Assembly (NCBI RefSeq): GCF_003149085.1
Contig: NZ_QGDT01000006.1
Coordinates: 186,001-250,000 of the forward strand
Reading direction: 5' to 3'
Source of the DNA: Dyadobacter jejuensis
GTDB lineage: Bacteria > Bacteroidota > Bacteroidia > Cytophagales > Spirosomataceae
Length of the DNA stretch: 64,000 nucleotides
The notes beneath the pieces are model-generated. The model searched no databases. It saw only the letters and a list, made by a program, of their open reading frames with translations, and had not been told where the DNA came from. The position numbers and the translations under genes are program-made. This document shows positions 56,776-64,000 of the stretch, one piece after another. Positions within the stretch are counted from its first letter, which is position 1. Each line of letters opens with the position of its first letter.

Positions 56776-58266
56776 ATGTCTGCTTCAGTATCAGCCAAGC
56801 ACCCTAGGGGTCTATATGTATTGTTTTTTGCCGAAATGTGGGAGCGTTTCAGCTATTATGGTATGCGTGCCATACTCTTGTTATTTTTAATTGACAATAT
56901 TAATGGAGGAATGGGCCTCGATGCCGTCGAAGGGGCGGCAGTATATGGACTATATACGGCCTCCGTCTATTTGCTTACCCTTCCTGGAGGTTGGATGGCC
57001 GATAATATATTAGGTCAAAAGAAGGCCATCTGGTATGGCGGGATTATCATTATGCTGGGGCATATCATCCTGGCAATTCCTGCAGGATCTGGAATATTCT
57101 TTTTGGGCCTTGTAACGGTGGCCCTCGGCACAGGGTTGCTAAAGCCCAATATTAGCTCCATTGTGGGTGAGCTGTATCCCGAAGGTGGAGCCCGGCGCGA
57201 TGCGGCCTTCTCCATATTTTATATGGGTATCAACCTCGGATCCGTTTTGGGGATTACCATAGTGGGCTACCTAGGCCAAAAAGTTAACTGGCATATGGGC
57301 TTCGGTGCCGCCGCCATCGGTATGCTTTTGGGCCTTGTAGTCTTTAAGTTTGGAAGTGCTAAGTACTTATCCGGCTATGGGGAGGTTCCGGCCAAAAAGG
57401 TGATCACGGCCGAGTCGGAAGCCAAATCGGGAGCAGATCGAAAAAAAGGGTATCTCTTGGCGGCTGCATTGGTCGTTTTCCTAGCGGTCCTTCAGCTTAC
57501 TGGCACTATCGATATGAGTACGGCCCAAGGGTTGGCTCAAGGTGCGGGCGTCATCATCGTAACCGTTTCGCTTTTCTACTTCCTCTTTATATTGTTTGCA
57601 GGAGGGCTCACAGCCATAGAAAAGAAGCGCGTACTCGTCCTGATCGTATTCTTTATTGCTGCGGCCTTGTTCTGGTCGGGTTTTGAACAAGCGGGATCTT
57701 CCCTGCAGATTTTCGCTGAGCGCCATACCCAACGCACCATAGGCACATGGGAGATGCCTTCTAGCTGGTTCCAAAACTTCAACGGCGCATTTATCCTGCT
57801 CTTTGCACCCGTCATGGCTAGTCTGTGGATCTACCTTTCGACGAGGGGACTCAATCCTTCGACACCCGTTAAATTCGCCTTAGGACTGCTTCTTTTGGGA
57901 GGTGGGTTCTTTATCATGGAGCTCGCAGCAAGCCAGGCCGTAACGGGCCAGCTGGTATCGCCGATGTTCCTAACTCTGACCTACCTATTCCATACCATCG
58001 GCGAGCTATGCCTTAGCCCCGTAGGGTTGAGTTCCTACACCAAGCTAGCCCCCAAGCGGTATCTGAGCCAACTCATGGGGATCTGGTTTGTAGCGGCTTC
58101 CTTGGGCAATCTCATTGCTGGCCTATTCGCCGGGAATTTCGATGAAAATAATGTAGACCAAATGCCCGCGCTATTTAATCAGGTAGCCCTTTTCTCCGTA
58201 GGATTTGGCCTTTTATTGCTGATCTTCTACAAGCCAGTTAAAAACTGGATGGGCGGTATTAAATAA
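56776..58266 (+). CDS. POT/PTR-family proton-coupled oligopeptide transporter
   Basis: Imports di- and tripeptides with protons. About 14 membrane helices in 496 residues. Family signatures: the helix 1 ExxER-type motif in FFAEMWERFSYYGMRAILLL, GGWMADNILGQKKAIWYGG, and the PTR2 block FSIFYMGINLGSVLG; late helices contain the Glu-rich GELCLSPVGLSSYTKLAP. It is monocistronic, with a weak hairpin downstream. Substrates other than short peptides are possible for the family. Confidence 0.95.
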   Translation: MSASVSAKHPRGLYVLFFAEMWERFSYYGMRAILLLFLIDNINGGMGLDAVEGAAVYGLYTASVYLLTLPGGWMADNILGQKKAIWYGGIIIMLGHIILAIPAGSGIFFLGLVTVALGTGLLKPNISSIVGELYPEGGARRDAAFSIFYMGINLGSVLGITIVGYLGQKVNWHMGFGAAAIGMLLGLVVFKFGSAKYLSGYGEVPAKKVITAESEAKSGADRKKGYLLAAALVVFLAVLQLTGTIDMSTAQGLAQGAGVIIVTVSLFYFLFILFAGGLTAIEKKRVLVLIVFFIAAALFWSGFEQAGSSLQIFAERHTQRTIGTWEMPSSWFQNFNGAFILLFAPVMASLWIYLSTRGLNPSTPVKFALGLLLLGGGFFIMELAASQAVTGQLVSPMFLTLTYLFHTIGELCLSPVGLSSYTKLAPKRYLSQLMGIWFVAASLGNLIAGLFAGNFDENNVDQMPALFNQVALFSVGFGLLLLIFYKPVKNWMGGIK

Positions 58267-58289
58267 TACCATACCTCAATTAAGTATAT

Positions 58290-58323
58290 GTAACCTCTTC
58301 TTTTCTTCTGAAGGAGAGGTTAC
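58290..58323 (+). terminator. Weak hairpin after the POT gene
   Basis: GTAACCTCT pairs with AGAGGTTAC (9 pairs, 16-base loop), followed by a short T run (CGCTTTTA). Confidence 0.5.
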
Positions 58324-58379
58324 CGCTTTTATGGTCTCATTGAAAATCCTACCAGCTTCTACTCTTACTTGCACACACC

Positions 58380-59741
58380 ATGCTATCGAACCTACCACGT
58401 TCTGGCCAAGTAGCCAAAATTGGGATTTACCTGTTGGGCTGCCTTCCCGTCGTGGTTTTTCTTATTGTCCTAACAGGCTCCGCCCTGAACCTCCCCACTT
58501 ACGACGACTATGACACCACGTTGGCATTTATCAAACAATTCTATTTTGACCAATGGACCGCGGGGCAGTCGACGTTCACCTACCTGATTCAGCAACATAA
58601 TGAACATAGGATCCTGCTTTCCCGACTGGCCACCTTACTCTATTATCATTTGTTTGGACATATCAACTTTGCCCATCTGGTCTACCTCCAAAATGGCTTA
58701 CTCTTTTTAGTTTTTTTCTATATAGTCCATATCGGACGGCGCACTTTGCCCGGGAACCCCTGGATAATCCCTATAGTGAGCGGCACCCTATTCAGTATGG
58801 TAGGCTGGCATAGCAACCTTTATTTTTCTGGTGGCATACAGCATTTTGCCAGCTTTATATTCGCTTTTATTACCTTATATTTTCTGGACCAAATAGACCA
58901 CCAGCCCAGAAGAAACCTGGCCATGGCCTTATTATTTGGTTTTTTGGCCTCCTTCTCCTTTGGAAACGGCCTCATCGTGATGCCCGTCGGAGTATTCCTT
59001 TTATGGCTAAAGAATAAGAGAGGCTTCGCCCTCTTATGGCTTATGATGACCGTCCTGTTGATCCTACTCTACCTTTACCAGCTCAATTTTGGGCAGAATG
59101 AACGAGGGGAATTCAACCTGCTCTCCTTTTTTAAGTTCCTATTCGCTTATCTGGGGATTGGCCTCTATACTTCTCCGCCCACATTACTATGGAGTCAATT
59201 CAACATTGCCTTTCAACTACTGCTAGGACCTTGTATCCTGGCCATGTGGCTGTACCTGCTTTGGAATGGCTATGCCCGTCGCAGACCTTTGCTCTATAGC
59301 TTGCTCACCTTTTATATACTGGCGGCAGTGCTCTTAGCCCTTTCGCGCTCCAGCTACAAGATAGCGGGAGCCATAACACCTCGTTATAGCTTTTTTGCCA
59401 AATGTATCTGGTTATGGGCCCTGATTATCGCAGGAGATGCCTTTCAGTTACCCCGACGATTTTACCAATGGTGCACCGCCACCGTAGGCGTCGTATGGGC
59501 CTTATCGGCAATTTTTATATATCCGCAAATACGGCCTGCTCAAATTGCGCTCGTAGAGCAAGTGTCGGCTTGGGAAGCGGGTAAGGTGGATTATATCATG
59601 CCCCACCTGCCCCTGCGACGATTTGGGGATATGCTCCTTTGGGCCGATCGACATGGGGTATATGCGCTACCCAGCACCCAGCAGCTGGAGGAAATCAAGC
59701 AGCAGCTGAACACCACCCATACCCCCATCGACCACCGATAA
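58380..59741 (+). CDS. Polytopic membrane protein, possibly GT-C glycosyltransferase-like
   Basis: Not a family I can name. The 453-residue protein has about 10-11 membrane helices. After helix 1 the loop reads NLPTYDDYDTTLAFIKQFYF, with an acidic cluster in the first extracytoplasmic loop as in GT-C glycosyltransferases, and QHNEHRILLSRLATLLYYH follows. There is a basic C-terminal soluble stretch with a coiled-coil-like end (QLEEIKQQLNTTHT). If GT-C, it would transfer sugar from a lipid carrier on the outside of the membrane; this is inference. Confidence 0.65.
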   Translation: MLSNLPRSGQVAKIGIYLLGCLPVVVFLIVLTGSALNLPTYDDYDTTLAFIKQFYFDQWTAGQSTFTYLIQQHNEHRILLSRLATLLYYHLFGHINFAHLVYLQNGLLFLVFFYIVHIGRRTLPGNPWIIPIVSGTLFSMVGWHSNLYFSGGIQHFASFIFAFITLYFLDQIDHQPRRNLAMALLFGFLASFSFGNGLIVMPVGVFLLWLKNKRGFALLWLMMTVLLILLYLYQLNFGQNERGEFNLLSFFKFLFAYLGIGLYTSPPTLLWSQFNIAFQLLLGPCILAMWLYLLWNGYARRRPLLYSLLTFYILAAVLLALSRSSYKIAGAITPRYSFFAKCIWLWALIIAGDAFQLPRRFYQWCTATVGVVWALSAIFIYPQIRPAQIALVEQVSAWEAGKVDYIMPHLPLRRFGDMLLWADRHGVYALPSTQQLEEIKQQLNTTHTPIDHR

Positions 59742-59755
59742 GACACTCCTTACGG

Positions 59756-59778
59756 GGTCCAGGCACATGACTTGGACC
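59756..59778. terminator. Weak hairpin after the polytopic protein gene
   Basis: GGTCCAGG pairs imperfectly with CTTGGACC with loop CACATGA and TTTATC after; too weak to call a certain terminator. Confidence 0.35.
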
Positions 59779-59885
59779 TTTATCAGCCAATTTCACCTTT
59801 TATCATTTGAGTCGTATCCAGGTTCCGCAATCTTATTACTAAATAATTATATTTGTTAATCATCGTCACAAAAAATGGAGATCAA

Positions 59886-61928
59886 ATGAATTTCAAAAAA
59901 TTACACTACGGAATACTAGCGACCACCGTTTTGGTGTCGGCCTGTAACCAAAACAAGGACCAAGCCGATGCCAATGCGGTGCCTGGCTTTGACATCACCT
60001 CCTTGGACTCCTCCTATCTGGCTTGTAACGACTTCGACGGCTTTGCCAACGGAGGCTGGAAGAAAAACAATCCGATACCTGGCACCGAAAGTCGCTGGGG
60101 AGCCTTTGGGATATTGGACAAAGAAAACAAAGAGGTACGGCTCAAAGGGATTATAGAAGAAATAACCCAAAAAACCGATCGTAAAAAAGGGAGCGAAGAG
60201 CAGCAGATCGCCGACTATTACCAGTCCTTCCTCGACACCGCCACCATAGAAAAACGTGGGCTCGAGCCTTTAAAACCCTATCTGGATCAAATTGCCAGCA
60301 TAAAAAGCCTAGCCGACTATGCCAAAGTAGCTGGTAGTCTACAGAAAATAGGAGTTTCTAGTGTGGTAGGCTATGGTGTAGAAGGTGACCTCCGCAATAG
60401 TAAGATCAACATACTATATGAAGGACAAGATGGCCTGAGCCTAGGGGAAAGGAGCTACTACGATCGCCAGGACTCCAGCACCGTCAAAGTACGTGAGGAG
60501 TTTGTAGGCCATGTCGATAAAATGTTCACCATGGCCGGCTTTACCGAAAGCAACCCAGGCAAGACCCTCCTGGCCTTCGAAACCAAACTCGCCAAATTAC
60601 AGCTTACCAATGTGGAGCTTCGCGACCCGGTAAAGACCTACAACAAAATGTCCTTTGCCGATGCCAACAAGTTAATGCCCGACTTTGACCTGATCACCCT
60701 GGCGACCCAACAGGATATCAAAACTGACACGGTAATCATCCAAAATAAGGCCTATCTGCAGAACCTTAATAAACTCCTAAAGGCTACTCCTATAGAAACG
60801 CTGAAATCCTACTCCAAGTGGCAGTTGTTGTCGACCTTTGCAGGATACCTGCCTCAGAAGTTTGACCAGGAGGACTTCCGATTCTTTAGCACCGTAATGC
60901 GTGGTACCAAAGAACAAAAGGGACGTACCGAAAGGGCTATACGCTCTACCGATCGCCTCCTAGGTATGCCATTAGGAAAACTCTTTAGCGCGAAGTATTT
61001 CCCTGAAGACGACAAGAAAAAAGTATCTGAAATGATCGAAAATGTTCGTTCGGTATATGGAGAAAGAATCGACAAGCTTACTTGGATGAGCGATTCTACG
61101 AAGGCAAAGGCCCATAAGAAGCTAAAGGCATTTACTTATAAAATAGGCTACCCCGACAAATGGAAAGACTATTCGACCATTGAAGTGAGTCCCGACAAGC
61201 TCTTTGAAAATGTAATTTCGGCATCCTTGTTCAGTAACAAAGAGGCCGTAGAGAAGATCGGCAAAGAAGTGGACAAATCTGAATGGCATATGACTCCCCA
61301 AACGGTAAATGCCTATTACAACCCTTTGAACAACGAGGTGGTGTTCCCAGCCGGAATCCTACAACCTCCGTTTTATAACCGCAATGCCGACGACGCCATC
61401 AACTACGGAGGCATTATCGCCGTGATTGGCCACGAGTTCACCCATGGCTTCGACGACCAAGGCTCACAATTCGACGACGAAGGCAACCTGAAAAACTGGT
61501 GGAGCGCCTCCGACAGAGAGAACTTCGACAAGCTAACTAAGAAATATATCGAATATTTCAATGGCATAGAAGCCTTACCAGGTTTCAAGATCAATGGCGC
61601 CCTGACCATCGGAGAGAACGTAGCTGACCTTGGGGGGATGACCCTCGCCTACCATGCCTTAGAAAAGTCGCTTAAGGGTAAGCCTGAGCCAGAACTCATC
61701 GACGGGTTCAATTGGAAGCAACGCTTCTTCCTAGGCTGGGCACAAGTATGGCATATGAACACCACCGAAGCCGCCCTACGCAACCAGATACAGACCGACC
61801 CACACTCACCGGCTACGGCGCGTATCAACGCCCCCCTACCCCACCTGAAAGAATTCCAAGAAGCATGGGACTGTGCTCCAGGAAGTAAACTTTCGCTTCC
61901 CGATAGCGCCAGAATCGTGATTTGGTAG
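59886..61928 (+). CDS. M13-family (neprilysin-like) zinc metallopeptidase, lipoprotein
   Basis: Outer-membrane or periplasmic oligopeptidase. The ATG at 59886 gives MNFKKLHYGILATTVLVSAC, a lipoprotein signal (Cys20); the longer frame upstream is discarded. The zinc site is HEFTH in VIGHEFTHGFDDQG with the third ligand Glu in GENVADLGG, both preserved, and the substrate-binding NAYYNPLNNEVVFPAGILQP lies before them. Length 680 residues is typical. It ends in an ordinary C-terminus with no type IX secretion domain. Confidence 0.95.
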   Translation: MNFKKLHYGILATTVLVSACNQNKDQADANAVPGFDITSLDSSYLACNDFDGFANGGWKKNNPIPGTESRWGAFGILDKENKEVRLKGIIEEITQKTDRKKGSEEQQIADYYQSFLDTATIEKRGLEPLKPYLDQIASIKSLADYAKVAGSLQKIGVSSVVGYGVEGDLRNSKINILYEGQDGLSLGERSYYDRQDSSTVKVREEFVGHVDKMFTMAGFTESNPGKTLLAFETKLAKLQLTNVELRDPVKTYNKMSFADANKLMPDFDLITLATQQDIKTDTVIIQNKAYLQNLNKLLKATPIETLKSYSKWQLLSTFAGYLPQKFDQEDFRFFSTVMRGTKEQKGRTERAIRSTDRLLGMPLGKLFSAKYFPEDDKKKVSEMIENVRSVYGERIDKLTWMSDSTKAKAHKKLKAFTYKIGYPDKWKDYSTIEVSPDKLFENVISASLFSNKEAVEKIGKEVDKSEWHMTPQTVNAYYNPLNNEVVFPAGILQPPFYNRNADDAINYGGIIAVIGHEFTHGFDDQGSQFDDEGNLKNWWSASDRENFDKLTKKYIEYFNGIEALPGFKINGALTIGENVADLGGMTLAYHALEKSLKGKPEPELIDGFNWKQRFFLGWAQVWHMNTTEAALRNQIQTDPHSPATARINAPLPHLKEFQEAWDCAPGSKLSLPDSARIVIW

Positions 61929-61979
61929 TTAAAACAAGGAAATAACTATGGAGGGGTGCCACTAGGCTCCTCTCCACAC

Positions 61980-63146
61980 CTACCCCTTAGCCGGGCTGTA
62001 CTTATTACGAAATTCGCTAGGACTACAGCCTTTTACCTGCCGAAACTGCCGGGCGATGTTCTTGCTATCGGTAAGGCCCATGTCCATCGCTATCTCAAAT
62101 ACCGACATATCCGTATCGAGGAGTTTCTGAGTAAACTTCTCGATACGTAAGTTAAAAATATACTTATAGATGGGGAAACCGGTGATCTCTAAGAACCGCT
62201 TCTCCAAGGCCCTGCGCGACAGCGGTACCTGCTTGACCACCTCCTCTACATTCAGGTTTTTATCGATATTCTGGTGAATATATTTCAAGGAAGAGGCTAT
62301 ATGGCGGTCGTTGGTGGCATAGATATCGGTAGAGTGCCTGGTGATGACCTGCAAAGGAGCAACCACGATATCATAATAGGACTGAGCCCCATTCCGAATC
62401 ATCTGGTCCATCAGCTTTCCCGCTTCATAGCCCCCTTTCTCGGTGTCTAGGGCTATACTCGACAAGGGGGGGTCGGAGAGGTCACAGATCATTTCGTCGT
62501 TGTCGACGCCCAGCACGGCCACTTCCTCCGGAATGCGGATTCCCACATGGCGGCAGGCCTCGGTAATATGTTGTCCCTGGTTGTCGTCGCAGGTCATGAG
62601 GCCGATGGGCTTGGGCAAAGACATGAGCCAGCGGCTCAAAGAGCTTGGCTTATAGTACCACAGCTCGGTAGAGCGGGCTTTCTTATGTTCAAAATAATGT
62701 ACTTCATGCCCCGAGGAAACCAATCGATCTTCGAAGCCTTCGGCGCGTTCCCTGGACCATACAATGTCACCAAAGCCGTAGAAGGCAAAATTAGTAAACC
62801 CTTTTTTTAGGAAATACTCGGCCCCCAAGGCCCCGGTGTTTTGGTAATCTCCCGTAATATTGGGTATTTCCGAAAACCGCTCCTTAAAATCCTGAGCGAT
62901 AACGGGTATTCCAGCATCCACAATTTTTTGAATATCATGGTCATTATACAGCTGACCGATGATACCGTCGGCACCCCACTCCAGGGCCCATTTGAGTATA
63001 CCATCCATTCCGACCGTCTCCCGATGAAATAGAGGCATCCTACAGAAAATCCATGGGCCATGCTCTTTGGAATAGGCATTGATCCCCTTCATCAGGTTTT
63101 TGCTATAGGCCTCGGCAAAGTCGAGCAAAAGAATGATTTTGTACAT
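61980..63146 (-). CDS. XylR-type sugar-responsive AraC-family regulator
   Basis: Two-domain regulator: an N-terminal LacI-like ligand-binding domain (residues about 1-275; DGIIGQLYNDHDIQKIVDAG and PKPIGLMTCDDNQGQHITEA) and a C-terminal AraC DNA-binding domain (about 280-388) with two helix-turn-helices, ending TDSKNIARQFRQVKGCSPSEFR. The XylR layout is known for xylose and related sugars. It lies upstream of, and in the same direction as, nothing in the window except the MFS gene on the other side, 113 bases away; the two are co-directional and the regulator is likely its controller (inference). Confidence 0.92.
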   Translation of the reverse strand: MYKIILLLDFAEAYSKNLMKGINAYSKEHGPWIFCRMPLFHRETVGMDGILKWALEWGADGIIGQLYNDHDIQKIVDAGIPVIAQDFKERFSEIPNITGDYQNTGALGAEYFLKKGFTNFAFYGFGDIVWSRERAEGFEDRLVSSGHEVHYFEHKKARSTELWYYKPSSLSRWLMSLPKPIGLMTCDDNQGQHITEACRHVGIRIPEEVAVLGVDNDEMICDLSDPPLSSIALDTEKGGYEAGKLMDQMIRNGAQSYYDIVVAPLQVITRHSTDIYATNDRHIASSLKYIHQNIDKNLNVEEVVKQVPLSRRALEKRFLEITGFPIYKYIFNLRIEKFTQKLLDTDMSVFEIAMDMGLTDSKNIARQFRQVKGCSPSEFRNKYSPAKG

Positions 63147-63259
63147 AACTGATCCTCTTTTTTTGATGGAAAGACCCCACTACATAAGGCAATAGGCCCT
63201 CCCCACACTAATTTCAGACAAAGATAGCCCATGCATTGGCTTATCCAGTAGGCGCCTTC

Positions 63260-64000
63260 CTAAAAGAGGTCTTTAAGGCTTTTGACCGTATCGTTTTTCA
63301 CTAGAGGCCTCGCCCAGATCCCTATACTCAGGATATACCCAAGGGTAACCAGCAGGAACAGCATGGCCGTTTGCAGGCCCACCAGTTCGGCTAGTCCTCC
63401 AATAATAAGCGGCACTACCGCTCCTCCAGCAATCCCCGCACATAGGATCCCCGAAAAGGTACCGTGGTGCTGCGGCACCGAATTGAGAGCCAATGAAAAG
63501 ATAACCGAATACATGACAGAAGCGAAGAAGCCCGTCATAGGAAAGGCATAGAGGGCTACCTCTACCGACCCATATAAAGCCGCCAAAAGAGATAGAGTGG
63601 CTCCTGTGGTAAAGAATACCAATACCTGCCGACTATCGAATATACGCAATAGCACCAAGCCTAGGAAGCACCCTACCGTGAGCAACCCCCAAAACGAGGA
63701 TATAACGGAGGCCCCTTGGGTGGCCGGATCGACGCCGTGATACATTTGTAAAAACTGTGATATCCAGTTTGCGATCCCTTGCTCGGTACCCACGTAGGCA
63801 AAAATCCCCAAGAAAAACAACCACACATATTTATTGGAAGAAAGCTCGGTAAAGGACTTCCCTACATCCATCCGTTCGTCGTCCTGAAGCTCCACCTTAG
63901 GGAAGCGAACAAAGGCGATCACCAGCACCATCAGCAGGGCTATCACAGCAAAGACCCAATACAGCGAAACCCACTTGAGGTCGGATGGCACTAGGCCGTC
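63260..64000 (-). CDS. MFS sugar transporter, cut by right edge
   Basis: The C-terminal half of a major-facilitator transporter (about seven helices in the visible 247 residues); the frame continues as DGLVPSD up to the last base, so the start lies outside. The Gly/Ala-rich GTFSGILCAGIAGGAVVPLIIG and the pattern of FASVMYSVIFSLALNSVPQH resemble the FucP/GluP group of sugar:proton symporters. It is transcribed toward the XylR-type gene, 113 bases apart. Substrate not readable. Confidence 0.85.
   Translation of the reverse strand, partial: DGLVPSDLKWVSLYWVFAVIALLMVLVIAFVRFPKVELQDDERMDVGKSFTELSSNKYVWLFFLGIFAYVGTEQGIANWISQFLQMYHGVDPATQGASVISSFWGLLTVGCFLGLVLLRIFDSRQVLVFFTTGATLSLLAALYGSVEVALYAFPMTGFFASVMYSVIFSLALNSVPQHHGTFSGILCAGIAGGAVVPLIIGGLAELVGLQTAMLFLLVTLGYILSIGIWARPLVKNDTVKSLKDLF

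Overview
The window looks like chromosomal DNA of a Bacteroidota member, most likely order Cytophagales (a Spirosomataceae/Dyadobacter-like lineage; genus not determinable here). Support: a SusD lipoprotein, a TonB-dependent receptor with a carboxypeptidase-regulatory N-domain paired with a DUF4249 lipoprotein, a PorE-like TPR/propeller/OmpA lipoprotein of the type IX secretion family, promoters of the Bacteroidota type (-33 TTG, 19-20 bases, -7 TAnnTTTG), start codons without Shine-Dalgarno signals, and the ribosomal gene order rpsL-rpsG-fusA-rpsJ-rplC...rpoA-rplQ-carA without tuf.

Layout. 1-4 kb (+): SusD (cut by the left edge), a Tat-type metallophosphoesterase and a type I phosphodiesterase/nucleotide pyrophosphatase, a likely phosphoester-scavenging outer-membrane operon. 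4-12 kb: a secreted unknown, a solitary nuoN, a TraB/GumN protein, an M28 peptidase, and a TonB receptor with its DUF4249 partner. 12.1-12.9 kb is non-coding. 12.9-27 kb: housekeeping genes (typA, DUF1080, fasciclin, ndk, DHH/NrnA, FKBP, rdgB-like, PPK2, a coiled-coil anchor protein, gpmI, low-molecular-weight phosphatase, FtsB-like, eno) and a rhodanese-thioredoxin lipoprotein. 27.1-29.9 kb: an AT-rich accessory island between eno and carA holding a Crp-type regulator, an intact small membrane protein and two genes with damaged 5' ends, plus a probable copy of an interspersed repeat. 29.9-50.7 kb (-): carA and the whole str/S10/spc/alpha ribosomal superoperon with secY, map, infA and rpoA. 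50.8-51.0 kb: a MITE-like inverted repeat. 51.2-61.9 kb (+): PorE-like OmpA lipoprotein, a short divergent photolyase/cryptochrome, a LemA-TPM-TPM operon, a POT peptide transporter, a polytopic GT-C-like protein and an M13 metallopeptidase. 62-64 kb (-): a XylR-type sugar regulator downstream of an MFS sugar transporter cut by the right edge.

The ribosomal cluster is one direction but is visibly partitioned: terminator-like hairpins follow rpsG, fusA, rpsJ and rplQ, with near-consensus promoters before rpsL, fusA and rplC and a possible one before rpsH. Two small genes, rpmJ and rpmD, lie in this cluster. No tRNA, rRNA, CRISPR array or complete insertion sequence was seen. The observations most worth a second look are the structured non-coding stretch between rpsJ and rplC, paired hairpins between rpsD and rpoA, the helix-hairpin-helix extension of L17, the decaying island between eno and carA, the MITE, the truncated photolyase and the SusD-phosphoesterase operon.
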